Origin: Candidatus Parcubacteria bacterium
GTDB taxonomy: Bacteria; Patescibacteriota; Saccharimonadia; Saccharimonadales; UBA4665
Direction of reading: 5' to 3'
Length of the DNA stretch: 64,000 nt
Assembly (NCBI GenBank): GCA_023434325.1
Contig: JAEYSX010000003.1
Location: 248,001-312,000 of the forward strand
Below are positions 1 to 8,338 of this stretch, one piece after another. The notes under the pieces were generated by a model that saw only the letters and a program-made list of their open reading frames with translations, had not been told where the DNA came from and did not search any database. Made by a program: the position numbers and the translations under genes. Each line of letters opens with the position of its first letter. Position 1 is the stretch's first letter.

Positions 1-915
1 GTTTACGAGCACCAGCGGCTGGGCGTGCCAAGTCGCCATGCCGGTCTCGGCGTCGTGGTAGTCTTTAAAACCGGCTTGCTCAAGCAGCCATGCGGCAGGG
101 ATCTTGGCGCCGCCGCTAGCGAGCGGCCAGTTTGGCACGTCGGCGTACTCTGCTTGCAGGCGAGTTAGATGATCTTCGCTAATAATCGGGTTGGCAAAGA
201 ACGAGCCATTGTTGGCAACCGTGGATGGGTCCGGCAGTTTACTGTTGCGTATGGCGATGACTGCGTCGCGTACTATTTGCGGTGTGGGGTCGGTGATTTG
301 GTGCTGAGTAAGATAAGCCTCGAGTGCTGCGTAAAAGGGCGGCCGAGGGTTGCCCCGGCGCAGGCGCAGCGTAATGCTGGTGATAAAAAAGCGTCCGCGG
401 TCGGTGGTTTTAAACCGGCTGGTGCGGTACCCAAGGGCGCATTCGGCGTTGGGAATGTCTACAAGTTCTTTTGTTTGGCGGTCATAGGCGTGCACGGCTA
501 CAAGTGTTTGCGCGATCTCTTGGCCGTAGGCGCCAACGTTTTGGACGGGGGTGGCACCTGCAGTGCCCGGAATGAGGCTGAGGCTCTCGATGCCGGTCAG
601 CCCGCTGTCAACGGCGCGCTTTACGGCACTATCCCAGTTCTCGCCCGAGCCGATCGTCACTAGGCAGTCGTCACCCTCTTGCTGCTCGTCATATCCCATA
701 ATTTTGTTGACCAAAACCAGGCCTGCAAAGCCCTCGTCGCGCCACACAATGTTGCTGCCGCTACCGATCATCATCACCGGCAGGTTGCGCTCGTCGGCCC
801 ATGCCATCGCCTTGGCAATTTCTTGCGGGTCGCGGATATCCAGCATGTACGTTGCCAACCCCCCAAGTCGCATGGTGGAGTAATCGCGCAGAGAAACCTG
901 TTGCCGTATGTTCAT
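1..915 (-). CDS. murB: UDP-N-acetylenolpyruvoylglucosamine reductase, 3' end beyond window
   Basis: FAD-dependent enzyme that reduces enolpyruvyl-UDP-GlcNAc to UDP-MurNAc, a cytoplasmic step of peptidoglycan synthesis. The reverse-strand translation shows the FAD-binding motif GSGSNIVW, then GTAGATPVQNVGAYGQE, GYRTSRF and, near the window edge, NGSFFANPII and ASGGAKIPAAWLLEQAGF, which are typical MurB blocks including the C-terminal active-site Ser/Glu region. The gene runs off the left edge without a stop. Two in-frame ATGs exist, at 924 and 915. I prefer 915 because a perfect TATAAT (complement of 923-928) lies 7 nt upstream of it and overlaps the first ATG, so a transcript would start at or next to the second ATG. 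Identity is confident; the start is inferred. Confidence 0.93.
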   Translation of the reverse strand, partial: MNIRQQVSLRDYSTMRLGGLATYMLDIRDPQEIAKAMAWADERNLPVMMIGSGSNIVWRDEGFAGLVLVNKIMGYDEQQEGDDCLVTIGSGENWDSAVKRAVDSGLTGIESLSLIPGTAGATPVQNVGAYGQEIAQTLVAVHAYDRQTKELVDIPNAECALGYRTSRFKTTDRGRFFITSITLRLRRGNPRPPFYAALEAYLTQHQITDPTPQIVRDAVIAIRNSKLPDPSTVANNGSFFANPIISEDHLTRLQAEYADVPNWPLASGGAKIPAAWLLEQAGFKDYHDAETGMATWHAQPLVLVN

Positions 916-922
916 TTGCTTC

Positions 923-928
923 ATTATA
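923..928 (-). promoter_or_regulatory. -10 box of murB (leaderless type)
   Basis: TATAAT on the minus strand, 7 nt before the ATG at 915. This spacing places the transcription start at the start codon. No clear -35 was found. Confidence 0.5.
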
Positions 929-985
929 GCGCACGCACCGCCGTGGTTTTGGCAGTTTTCTCATGATGTTATAGTGCAAGTGATC

Positions 986-1014
986 TTGCGTACCTGCTAT
1001 ATAGAGGATAAAAT
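986..1014 (+). promoter_or_regulatory. sigma70-type promoter of the HTH-DUF3467 gene
   Basis: TTGCGT (986-991), a 17-nt spacer and TAAAAT (1009-1014). The ATG follows 8 nt later, so the message would have at most a one- or two-base leader. Confidence 0.5.
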
Positions 1015-1022
1015 AAGGTATT

Positions 1023-1607
1023 ATGAGCGATGAGCAAAAGAAGCACCCTTACAAGGTCTTAGGAGAGAAGCTGCGGACGATCCGCCAAAAGCTGCACGAA
1101 AGTGTTGCCGAGGTATCGGGCGCCGTAGAGATCGACGAGCAGGCTTTAGTAAGTATCGAGCAGGGCAAAGAACGGCCAAGCGAGGACATTTTGATGCTTT
1201 TGCTTAACCACTTTGGAATTCAAGACGACGACGCGGCGAGCCTATGGGAGCTGGCCGGCTACGATCTAGATCACGACCCTGACTGCGACGGCGACCATGA
1301 CCATCCGCACCACCGCGAGCGTAGTACGCGATCCGAATCCCAGCATAACCGCACCATGGTAATGATCATGGCTGTAGACCCACGGGTTATTTACACCGAT
1401 AGCGCCCAAGTTACCGCTAACCCCAACGGTGTTATCATAGGCTTTACGCAAGGTGCAGGCACGCCCAACGCCCTCACTACCGCCAAGGTTGGTATGAGCC
1501 GCCAGCAAGCGTACGCTTTGCTCGACACGCTTCGGCGCACGCTCGAGGCATCCGAACCCAAGCAGCTTCCCAACCCTCAAGACAAAAAAGACGAGCGCAA
1601 GGCCTAG
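1023..1607 (+). CDS. XRE-type HTH protein with C-terminal DUF3467-like domain
   Basis: A 194-residue putative transcriptional regulator. Residues about 8-75 form an XRE-like helix-turn-helix (LGEKLRTIRQKLHESVAEVS...EIDEQALVSIEQGKERPSEDIL). A linker around residues 80-100 is very rich in His, Asp and Cys (DHDPDCDGDHDHPHHRE) and could bind metal. Residues about 115-180 (VIYTDSAQVTANPNGVIIGF, then KVGMSRQQAYALLDTL) match the general pattern of DUF3467. The combination of an HTH with this domain is one I associate with Saccharibacteria, but that is memory rather than a search. It lies between murB and tRNA-Arg. Its target genes are unknown. Confidence 0.7.
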   Translation: MSDEQKKHPYKVLGEKLRTIRQKLHESVAEVSGAVEIDEQALVSIEQGKERPSEDILMLLLNHFGIQDDDAASLWELAGYDLDHDPDCDGDHDHPHHRERSTRSESQHNRTMVMIMAVDPRVIYTDSAQVTANPNGVIIGFTQGAGTPNALTTAKVGMSRQQAYALLDTLRRTLEASEPKQLPNPQDKKDERKA

Positions 1608-1631
1608 TTTTTAGCTTGGCGATTGCTCGCT

Positions 1632-1655
1632 TTACCTCTGTAAGTGCGCTATAAT
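1632..1655 (+). promoter_or_regulatory. tRNA-Arg(CCG) upstream region with TTACCTCTGT motif and -10 box
   Basis: TATAAT at 1650-1655 lies 38 nt before the tRNA. The decamer TTACCTCTGT at 1632-1641 precedes it; the same decamer occurs near two other tRNA genes and upstream of folD in this window. The -35 is weak. Confidence 0.45.
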
Positions 1656-1693
1656 TCAGAAGTTCGCTACAGGTACTTTTTGCAGGAGAATAG

Positions 1694-1770
1694 GCGCGCG
1701 TAGCTCAGCTGGATAGAGCGTTGGTTTCCGGTACCAAAGGCCGGGGGTTCGAATCCCTCCGCGCGTACCA
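1694..1770 (+). tRNA. tRNA-Arg(CCG)
   Basis: Complete cloverleaf. The 7-bp acceptor stem GCGCGCG/CGCGCGT has a G-U first pair. The D-arm begins GCTC, the anticodon stem is TTGGT/ACCAA with loop TTCCGGT giving anticodon CCG, and the T-arm contains TTCGAAT. The 3' CCA is encoded. It reads CGG codons. Confidence 0.95.
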
Positions 1771-1783
1771 CGAGTTGAACGTA

Positions 1784-1818
1784 AAAAGATGCCTCGCAGA
1801 GGGGCATCTTTTATTTTT
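1784..1818 (+). terminator. intrinsic terminator after tRNA-Arg(CCG)
   Basis: Ten-base-pair stem AAAAGATGCC/GGCATCTTTT with a 9-nt loop, followed by a T-rich tract. It could also terminate transcripts of the convergent gene at 1830-2411 because both arms carry A/T runs. Confidence 0.85.
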
Positions 1819-1829
1819 AGGGCAGAGGA

Positions 1830-2411
1830 TTAGTTATTGAGTTTGTAAGCTTCGATGGCGGGAACGGTAGAGGCTAATTCTTCTGCCGTATTGCAGTGAC
1901 CGTCTATTTGTACATATCCTTCGTCTAACTGGACGTAACCTAGACCCAGGCCGCGCATAATATCCTCGGTGCTGTTGGTGGCCATATTGTATTGGTGGTA
2001 ATCATATTCTTTGTCGCCCTTTGTGGTTTTTAGGGTGACAGGGGTGGCAGCGATTTGGGTCAGCGGGGTCCCCATGGCTGCCATGGAATCCTGCTGTTCT
2101 TTTAGTTCGGCCGCTATGTCGATGGTGCCGGTGCGGTATTGGATTGAGGTAAAGCACGCGCTTGTTTGGTCGTCTCTGGCTTTGCCAAAGAGCGCCATGG
2201 ACGTTTCGTTGCTCGGGCCTTGCCGCCAGTCGTTTGCGCCGGTAAACGAGAACATAGGTGTTGGCTGCGTGGACTCGTTTTTGACCTCTGACTTAGAAGG
2301 GGTTTTATTGCCGTATATCAGGACAGCGGCTACGCCGGCGATAATAACAATCGCTGCCGCGAGCGAGATAATAAGTTTGGTGCGGCGAGGCTTGGGGTTG
2401 GTGTTAATCAT
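1830..2411 (-). CDS. membrane-anchored extracytoplasmic protein, unknown function
   Basis: A 193-residue protein with a short basic N-terminus (KPRRTK), one transmembrane segment at about residues 12-34 (LIISLAAAIVIIAGVAAVLI) and a soluble remainder predicted outside the cell. The C-terminal domain has scattered aromatic and polar residues and one Cys near the end. I recognise no family. TACGAT lies 6 nt before the ATG, the leaderless pattern seen across this chromosome. A similar single-TM design recurs at 8339-8797 and 20218-20541. Confidence 0.65.
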   Translation of the reverse strand: MINTNPKPRRTKLIISLAAAIVIIAGVAAVLIYGNKTPSKSEVKNESTQPTPMFSFTGANDWRQGPSNETSMALFGKARDDQTSACFTSIQYRTGTIDIAAELKEQQDSMAAMGTPLTQIAATPVTLKTTKGDKEYDYHQYNMATNSTEDIMRGLGLGYVQLDEGYVQIDGHCNTAEELASTVPAIEAYKLNN

Positions 2412-2475
2412 AGCTTTATCGTACCATGCCGCTTATGGTATGCGGCCAGTTTGCTTGTACGGGTGGGCGTTACGG

Positions 2476-4317
2476 CTATCGGCCCGCTAGGGAGTTGGCT
2501 ATTCGCCGCCTGAGGGATTTTGGCCGATAGTCAGCAGTCCATGGTAGCGCGTCGCCGTGGTGTAGTGTCTGGGTACTTGGATTGACGCCAGAGGTCGAAC
2601 CGTAGCGATCTGTAAGACCCCAGAATGTTAGGCGGATGCGACTTTCGCCATACCGCCTGCGGTTTTCTGCCGCTTGCGTGACGAGCGTATCGACGACATC
2701 GAGATACTGATCTTGCTGATCGCCGGGATTTTTGCCGGTGATGTCTAGCTCGGAGAGGTGGACCTCCAGATTCATGGCGTTTATTTTGCTGACGAGTTGC
2801 CTCAGGGTCTTGGGGCGAATTTTGTCGCGCGGCAGCTCATAGACATGCCCTTGGATGCCGATACCGTGGAGCGGGGTTGGCGGATCACGTTTTTGGAGCC
2901 AGTCTGCCAGATGCAGCATAAACTCGGCGCGGGCGGAATTGGTTTCTAGGCCGTAGTCGTTGATGTAGAGTTTTGCGTTAGGATCGGCTTCGGCTGCCGC
3001 CTGGAGGGCGAGGGGGATATATTCCTCGCCTAAGGCGCGGTACCAGATGTTGTCCCGGAATCCGACTTCATCGTCAAATCCCTCGATTGCTTCGTTAATG
3101 ATATCCCAACTAGCGATGCGTCCTTTAAAATGACCGACTACGGTTTTGATGTGCGTGGTCATAACCTCGCGGACGCGCTGCTTGTCGGCCTCGGTTTTGT
3201 AGGGGAGGCTGTGCATCCATTTCGGCAGTGCTTGGTCGTAAATCGGGGAGTGCCCGTGGATGGCCAGACCGTGACGTTCTGCCAGTTGGACTGACGCTTC
3301 TGCTTCGCCGAGAGTGAAGACTCCTTCTTTTGGTTGCGTGTCCTGGGGTTTGAGCGCATTTTCGGGGGTAATGCTGCCGACTTCGCCGCCCAGATGTAGT
3401 TGGGCGTAACTGGGGTCAGAGACGGCAGCGTTGAGGTTAAAGGCGGCGCCGAGCGTGATGCCACTTGCCGAGGCTCGCGCCTGCAGGCCGTCGGCCAGTG
3501 GTCGCTCTACCTTGAGTGTTGACGCATTAAAGATCTGGACGGTGCCGCCATTCTCCGGCTTGACCGATAAATCGCGAACGAGCGCCGCACCGGTTTCGCT
3601 ATTGAGTCCAAACCAGCATTCGCCGGTGTTAAATAGGCCTCGTTCTGGCGCGGTGCCAACTTCTTTGCCGTCAACCAAGAACACCACGTCCTTGCCCTTG
3701 CGTCGAATGTCAACTTGGCGGTCGCTGGCCTTGCCAGTAGCGGGGAATTCGTGCACACTCGGTTCTTGGCTTGTACCGTCCCACATGCGGACGCGTAACT
3801 TGTTACCGTCCGTTGTACACTCCAGGCGCGCATGTTCAAACCGAAAGTCGTCATAGCGCTCTGGCACTTGGCCGTAGAGCTGGATTGATGCCGGGCCCTC
3901 GCTTTGCACGTGCGCGCTGACGGTAAAATCTCCGGCGACCTGTAGTCGTGGACCAAAGAGGCTGAGTGGCGGGTTGGGTTCGATCTTGTCGTCCTCACGC
4001 TTGTTGACGATAGATCTGCCGGTCGGGGTAAGACGCAGGCCTGCGGGCGTGACCTCGGCGCCTTCCATGGTTTCCCACGAGCCGGTTCTGAGTAGACTTG
4101 TCTCTTTTTTAGCCTCGTATGCCTCCATCGAGACACGGGGTTCTAACGGTTCGCCAAGGCGCTCCCTGCCCTTAAACAGCTTGTCAAACGTTCCACTAAC
4201 TTCTCCTGCGACTACCAAGCCCATAGCCGCAGCAGCCGTTACGAGCACGGTTCGCCGAGAGGCGCGATACTCCGGCTGTGGTTCAGCAGGCTGGCCTGGT
4301 TGGGGTAGTTCTGGCAT
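2476..4317 (-). CDS. GH10 endo-1,4-beta-xylanase with N-terminal concanavalin-like domain, exported
   Basis: Hydrolyses internal beta-1,4-xylosidic bonds. The C-terminal half (about residues 280-590) shows the GH10 blocks in order: ITPENALKPQD, GLAIHGHSPIYDQALPKWM, WDIINEAI with the acid/base Glu, LYINDYGLE, GIGIQGHVYE, and HLSELDI with the nucleophile Glu. Both catalytic glutamates are present. Residues about 60-260 look like a LamG/DUF1080-type beta-sandwich, perhaps a carbohydrate-binding module. The N-terminus carries SRRTVLVTAAAAMGLVVAG, a twin-arginine-like or uncleaved anchor signal. In-frame ATGs lie at 4344, 4323 and 4317; 4317 has AAGGA at a suitable distance. Assignment to GH10 is firm; the substrate is inferred from the family. 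Confidence 0.9.
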   Translation of the reverse strand: MPELPQPGQPAEPQPEYRASRRTVLVTAAAAMGLVVAGEVSGTFDKLFKGRERLGEPLEPRVSMEAYEAKKETSLLRTGSWETMEGAEVTPAGLRLTPTGRSIVNKREDDKIEPNPPLSLFGPRLQVAGDFTVSAHVQSEGPASIQLYGQVPERYDDFRFEHARLECTTDGNKLRVRMWDGTSQEPSVHEFPATGKASDRQVDIRRKGKDVVFLVDGKEVGTAPERGLFNTGECWFGLNSETGAALVRDLSVKPENGGTVQIFNASTLKVERPLADGLQARASASGITLGAAFNLNAAVSDPSYAQLHLGGEVGSITPENALKPQDTQPKEGVFTLGEAEASVQLAERHGLAIHGHSPIYDQALPKWMHSLPYKTEADKQRVREVMTTHIKTVVGHFKGRIASWDIINEAIEGFDDEVGFRDNIWYRALGEEYIPLALQAAAEADPNAKLYINDYGLETNSARAEFMLHLADWLQKRDPPTPLHGIGIQGHVYELPRDKIRPKTLRQLVSKINAMNLEVHLSELDITGKNPGDQQDQYLDVVDTLVTQAAENRRRYGESRIRLTFWGLTDRYGSTSGVNPSTQTLHHGDALPWTADYRPKSLRRRIANSLAGR

Positions 4318-4412
4318 TAACATGAGTCCTTTATCATATGGCATTTATTACCGTAGATTAGTAAGAAATCTTACACTGCTCGCGCCGATGCCAGTCGCTA
4401 GTAGGTGGTTAT

Positions 4413-5135
4413 TTATGCGTGGGGCGGAATGATATCCGCGATGCGCAGTTCTTTGCTGTGGTGTTTGCCGTCTTGGGTTACGTGGTAGATCAGGATGTGA
4501 CCGAAGGGCATTTCTACCTCTGCGATGCCTTCGTCGTCGATGTCCTCGAGGTGCTTGATGAGGGAGCGGATGGTGTTGCCGTGAGACACAATGAGTACGT
4601 TTTTGCCCTCGAGCAGTTTGGGCAGAATGTGGTGCTGGTAAAAAGGCACGGCGCGCTCGTGCACCATCTTCATCGTTTCGCCGCCGGGGATTGGGTGATC
4701 CCACCCGCGGCGGATGCCCCTAAAGGTGTCCTCGCCCAGTTGCTCGAGCACTTCCCATTTGTTAAGGCCGGTGTACTCGCCGTAGTCGCGCTCGTTGAGC
4801 TGCGCGGCGCGCTCGTGCGGCACGGGGTCGTTTTCGGCGGTTTCCATGAGGTGAGTAAAGGTCTCTACGGTGCGGATTTGCTCCGAGGTAAAGGCGTGGT
4901 GCAGCTCGATGTCCTTGATGGTCTCGCCGAGCTTGGCGGCCTCCTTACGGCCTTTGTCGGTGAGGTTTACATCTGTTATGCCAGTCCATTTGCCGAGCAG
5001 GTTCCACTCGGATTCCGCATGGCGGATTAAGATTAGTTTGCCCGGTGCGGGCTGTTTGTCGGCGTCGTTTTGTGGCGTCGGCTCTTGCGGTTGGTTGGTT
5101 TTGGGTACATTATTGTAAGAGTCCATACTATGCAT
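4413..5135 (-). CDS. gpmA: 2,3-bisphosphoglycerate-dependent phosphoglycerate mutase
   Basis: Interconverts 3- and 2-phosphoglycerate in glycolysis. The phosphohistidine motif LILIRHAESEWN sits near residue 37, followed by KWTGITDVNLTDKGRKEA, TSEQIRTVETF, LNERDYGEYTGLNK, GWDHPIPGGETMKMV and the second catalytic His in LIVSHGNTIRSLI. The length of about 240 residues fits the family apart from an N-terminal Pro/Gln-rich extension of about 30 residues (QPQEPTPQNDADKQPAPG) before the catalytic core. The open frame continues upstream to 5396, but that part is antisense to eno. I place the start at ATG 5135, or 5126. It is divergent from eno with only 22 bp between starts, pairing consecutive glycolytic steps. 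Confidence 0.92.
   Translation of the reverse strand: MHSMDSYNNVPKTNQPQEPTPQNDADKQPAPGKLILIRHAESEWNLLGKWTGITDVNLTDKGRKEAAKLGETIKDIELHHAFTSEQIRTVETFTHLMETAENDPVPHERAAQLNERDYGEYTGLNKWEVLEQLGEDTFRGIRRGWDHPIPGGETMKMVHERAVPFYQHHILPKLLEGKNVLIVSHGNTIRSLIKHLEDIDDEGIAEVEMPFGHILIYHVTQDGKHHSKELRIADIIPPHA
5101..5129 (+). promoter_or_regulatory. candidate eno promoter inside the gpmA 5' end
   Basis: TTGGGT (5101-5106), a 17-nt spacer and CATACT (5124-5129) would start a 20-22 nt leader that contains the GGGGGA Shine-Dalgarno of eno. The hexamers are imperfect. Confidence 0.35.
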
Positions 5136-5157
5136 ATAACCACAAAAGGGGGACGAT

Positions 5158-6435
5158 ATGAATATAGATTCGATTATTGCACGACAGATTTTTGACTCAC
5201 GCGGGTTCCCAACCGTAGAGTGCGATGTGGCGCTGACCGATGGGAGTATAGGGCGGGCTGCAGTGCCCTCGGGAGCATCGACCGGTAGCGGTGAGGCTTT
5301 GGAGTTGCGCGACGGCGGCGAGGCGTACGGCGGTAAAGGCGTGCTGAAGGCCGTGGCCAATATCAACGAGATTATCGCGCCAGCGCTGCGCGGCATGGAG
5401 GCTACTGATCAAAAGGCGGTGGACGACAAGCTACTCGAGCTGGACGGAACCGAAAACAAAAGCAAACTTGGCGCCAACGCGACGCTCGCTGTCTCGCTGG
5501 CAACCGCCAAGGCGGCTGCAATTAGCCGTCAGCAGCCGCTGTATAAATACATTGGCGAGATGGTCGGTAACACGGCATATGTGCTGCCGCTGCCAATGCT
5601 CAACATTCTTAACGGCGGCAAGCACGCCGAAGGCTCGACGGACATCCAGGAATTTATGGTGATGCCGGTAGGCGCAGCAGATTTTGGCCACGCGATGCAG
5701 ATGGCCAGCGAAATCTATCACGCACTAGGCAAGGTGCTCAAAGCCAAGGGGTACGCTACGACTGTCGGCGATGAGGGCGGATATGCGCCAAGCGTTCAGG
5801 GCGGATCCGAAGAGGCGCTGCAAGTTATTGCAGAAGCTGTCGAAAAGGCCGGCTACAAGCTTGGCGATGACGTGGTGTTGGCGCTGGATGTCGCGTCCAG
5901 CGAGCTCGTCGAAGAAGGTGGCTACAATTTTGCGCGCGAGGGCCAAAACTATACTACCGAGCAGCTGATCGACAAATACGCTGACCTGGCGCAAAAGTAC
6001 CCGTTGGTTTCTATCGAGGACGGCCTGGCCGAGAATGACTGGGATGGCTGGAAGCAGCTGACCGACAAGCTGGGCGGCAGCGTGCAGTTGGTAGGCGATG
6101 ATCTGCTGGTAACTAACACAAAATTGCTCCGGCGGGCAATTGACGAAAAAGCCGCAAATGCTATCCTCATCAAGCCCAACCAGATCGGCACGCTCACCGA
6201 GACGATCGAAGCAGTGCGTATGGCACAGCAAGCCGGATGGAACACGGTAATGTCTCACCGCTCCGGCGAAACAGAGGACGCAACGATTGCTCATCTGGCA
6301 GTCGGACTGAATACCGGTCAGATCAAGACCGGCTCGTTTTCGCGCAGCGACCGCATCGCCAAATACAACGAACTGCTTCGGATTGCCGAGCAATTAGATT
6401 CACCAGTGTTGGCAAAGCCGTTTACGCGAGGTTAG
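5158..6435 (+). CDS. eno: enolase (phosphopyruvate hydratase)
   Basis: Converts 2-phosphoglycerate to phosphoenolpyruvate. At 425 residues it has normal bacterial length and every expected block: IIARQIFDSRGFPTVECDV, VPSGASTGSGEALELRD, TTVGDEGGYAPS with the catalytic Glu region, LALDVASSE, SIEDGLAENDWDGW, LVGDDLLVTN, AILIKPNQIGTLTE with the catalytic Lys, and VMSHRSGETED. GGGGGAC ends 5 nt before the ATG. It is divergent from gpmA. The 3' end faces the cytidylate kinase-like gene across 21 bp. Confidence 0.98.
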   Translation: MNIDSIIARQIFDSRGFPTVECDVALTDGSIGRAAVPSGASTGSGEALELRDGGEAYGGKGVLKAVANINEIIAPALRGMEATDQKAVDDKLLELDGTENKSKLGANATLAVSLATAKAAAISRQQPLYKYIGEMVGNTAYVLPLPMLNILNGGKHAEGSTDIQEFMVMPVGAADFGHAMQMASEIYHALGKVLKAKGYATTVGDEGGYAPSVQGGSEEALQVIAEAVEKAGYKLGDDVVLALDVASSELVEEGGYNFAREGQNYTTEQLIDKYADLAQKYPLVSIEDGLAENDWDGWKQLTDKLGGSVQLVGDDLLVTNTKLLRRAIDEKAANAILIKPNQIGTLTETIEAVRMAQQAGWNTVMSHRSGETEDATIAHLAVGLNTGQIKTGSFSRSDRIAKYNELLRIAEQLDSPVLAKPFTRG

Positions 6436-6456
6436 AGGATTCGTGTCCGGCCGTCA

Positions 6457-7365
6457 TTAGGCGGCTAGATCCCATTGAGCGCGCAGTGCGGCCATCGTTA
6501 CATCGGTGACGGGACGTGTCATCTCCTCTATCGATTGTGTGGGCGTGGTGTCGACTACTGCCATGCGGTTTGCCGTATGGATAATCACCGACGCTGCATT
6601 CTGGGGGTCGTAGGCTTCGGATCTAGTGCACGTCGAGAGATCTAGGTGGTATGCGTCCTGTGGCACACGCAGAGGATCAACAGGGCGGTTTTGATCTGAT
6701 AGGTTGCGGGCGTTGATACGTGCCGCTTCTTCGGACAATTGTTTTTTTGTCTTTCGAGGTAGTCGCCTGTACTCGGGAGGCAAGCCTAGGCTGCGTTTTG
6801 CGGCAACGTCGGGATCGCAGGTGAAATACCAGCCCATCACAAAATGCCCTAGTCCTTGTTCGTCGGCATATCGCCTGGCGTAGGGCTCTATTGCGCGGCC
6901 GTCGATCATAATAACGTCCGTATTGTCTTCGACTCCTTGACGAATCTGTTTTTGGAGTAAGTCGGTTGCAATCTGGTGTGCGGTTGGAACCCGGGCTACT
7001 CGTGCACTTGCTACGGATATTTTTGAAGGGTAGAGCAGGCCTTGGATATCGTCCTTGCTCATCTTTGGAACTTCTGTAAGTAGAGCAAGGGCGGATCTCT
7101 GCGCTTGTGGTGACCGCAGAAAATGATCAAGGGTTGACGGGCTATCCAACGGCTCCCCAGCTTGTAGCGCGATTACTGCCATGGCTCTAAATTTTTGTCC
7201 CTGGTCGACGCTCAGCACCGAGAGTCCCTCGCTGCGCAACTTTGTCTCTATGGCCGCCCCACTTGTGCCTTTGCCGGTACGTGCGCCGCCACCCAACGTA
7301 ATAAATGACGTAGAGTATGAGCTGGTACGCTCGCTTGCGCGCGGGGAAGTAAAGGAGGAGGGCAT
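6457..7365 (-). CDS. cytidylate kinase-like P-loop kinase
   Basis: Probably phosphorylates CMP/dCMP or a related nucleotide. The P-loop is ITLGGGARTGKGTSG (residues about 22-36). The middle has VIMIDGRAIEPYARR, which aligns with the DGRDIGT block of Cmk, and the C-terminal half has NRPVDPLRVPQDAYHLDLS, like the RxxxPLxxAxDAxxIDTS block of Cmk. The protein is 302 residues, longer than typical Cmk (about 225), with extra sequence between P-loop and DGR and a C-terminal extension, so the substrate could differ. TATTAT lies 6 nt before the ATG. Confidence 0.7.
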   Translation of the reverse strand: MPSSFTSPRASERTSSYSTSFITLGGGARTGKGTSGAAIETKLRSEGLSVLSVDQGQKFRAMAVIALQAGEPLDSPSTLDHFLRSPQAQRSALALLTEVPKMSKDDIQGLLYPSKISVASARVARVPTAHQIATDLLQKQIRQGVEDNTDVIMIDGRAIEPYARRYADEQGLGHFVMGWYFTCDPDVAAKRSLGLPPEYRRLPRKTKKQLSEEAARINARNLSDQNRPVDPLRVPQDAYHLDLSTCTRSEAYDPQNAASVIIHTANRMAVVDTTPTQSIEEMTRPVTDVTMAALRAQWDLAA

Positions 7366-7446
7366 CTGCGCATAATAATAAAATACACATCAAATTTTGT
7401 CAAAAAAAGCGATGGTTATTATCCCGAGAGCTAGGTGCTGGCGGGG

Positions 7447-7824
7447 TTACGCGTTTTGTCCGGTGCGGCGTTGTCGCCACTCCCAGAAGATGGTGCCGGC
7501 AACAACAACGACGGCTACGTAGGCGAGGGTGTCTGCCGGACCTGCGTCAGGTAACTTGCCAGCATCTTCTTTGCCGCCCTCGGCGGTGGTGACGGCTAGG
7601 GTCGAATCTTCTTCGCTTTCGGCGTTTGTGGTGTCGACAGTTGTTTCGGAGGTGGTGTCAGTGTCGTCGCCTGTGCCAGATGTGTTAGTTTGGTCGCTTG
7701 GCGAACGCAGCACAAAGAACCATACCAGCGCGCTGGCAATAATTACAATCGGCAATAGCCGCACTGTGTATCGTGCCGCCGCCTGAAGGCGTTCTTTGGT
7801 TTGCTCCGCCCTGAACCTATCCAT
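7447..7824 (-). CDS. bitopic membrane protein with LPXTG-like C-terminal sorting signal (LPDAG)
   Basis: A basic N-terminus is followed by a transmembrane helix (LLPIVIIASALVWFFVL), a low-complexity Ser/Thr/Asp/Glu spacer of about 45 residues (repeats of TDTTSETTVDTT type), then KLPDAGPADTL, a second hydrophobic stretch (AYVAVVVVAGTIFW) and a basic tail RQRRTG. That C-terminus resembles a sortase signal in which LPXTG reads LPDAG; two other proteins here end with LPETG followed by the same layout. The longer frame starts at 7833, but TATCAT 7 nt upstream of ATG 7824 favours the inner start. Function unknown; perhaps a surface spacer protein. No sortase gene is in the window. Confidence 0.6.
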   Translation of the reverse strand: MDRFRAEQTKERLQAAARYTVRLLPIVIIASALVWFFVLRSPSDQTNTSGTGDDTDTTSETTVDTTNAESEEDSTLAVTTAEGGKEDAGKLPDAGPADTLAYVAVVVVAGTIFWEWRQRRTGQNA

Positions 7825-7921
7825 GGATACCATGATAGCAGGGTCTTTGCATTAAATTAAGTAATTTTTTTTACAACTCCGCATAAACCTTGCCACTGTA
7901 GTGCACTTTGCGGTGTAATTC

Positions 7922-7930
7922 TGGTATACT
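7922..7930 (+). promoter_or_regulatory. extended -10 of tRNA-Arg(TCG)
   Basis: TGG-TATACT (TATACT at 7925-7930), an extended -10 element 35 nt before the tRNA. A conventional -35 is not evident. Confidence 0.5.
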
Positions 7931-7964
7931 AGCTCTGTTATTGCCAATAGGCGTCAGCGTTTAC

Positions 7965-8041
7965 GCGCCCGTAGCTCAGCGGATTAGAGCGTCTGTCTTC
8001 GGAACAGAAGGTCGTAGGTTCGAATCCTACCGGGCGTACCA
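7965..8041 (+). tRNA. tRNA-Arg(TCG)
   Basis: Complete cloverleaf: acceptor GCGCCCG/CGGGCGT, D-arm GCTC, anticodon stem TCTGT/ACAGA with loop CTTCGGA giving anticodon TCG, T-loop TTCGAAT, encoded CCA. It reads CGA. Together with tRNA-Arg(CCG) at 1694 it covers two CGN codons. Confidence 0.95.
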
Positions 8042-8338
8042 TTTACCAGTTTTTGATAATGCGATGACCGCTTCAAATGGTTCATTCAGATTGAATTACA
8101 GTTTTTCATCGTCTAAAGTAGTGTTCGAAAGTGTGAAGTCGACTAGGCGACGTTTTGCTACTTTCGTACTTTCAGCGTCAAACAGTTCGACAGCACGGCT
8201 CTAGCGCCGATAACGAATTCTTTAATGTGGGTTCCGTCTTTGGTGCGTTTCATAGCGCGAGGAATAAGGGGCGCATCGCACATCTAACAGAAGATGTAGG
8301 ATTATGGCGTGTTACAAAAAAGTAACTGCAAGTGTAAT

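Noticed and set aside
4413..5396. Longer gpmA frame starting inside eno
   Set aside because: The upstream part is antisense to eno and has no MurB- or PGM-like sequence; the mutase core starts well after 5135.
7908..8204. 98-codon frame across tRNA-Arg(TCG)
   Set aside because: It runs through the tRNA gene and has no coding character.
8158..8283. 41-codon minus-strand frame after tRNA-Arg(TCG)
   Set aside because: No promoter, ribosome-binding site or recognisable domain; may be a remnant, but the evidence is too thin.
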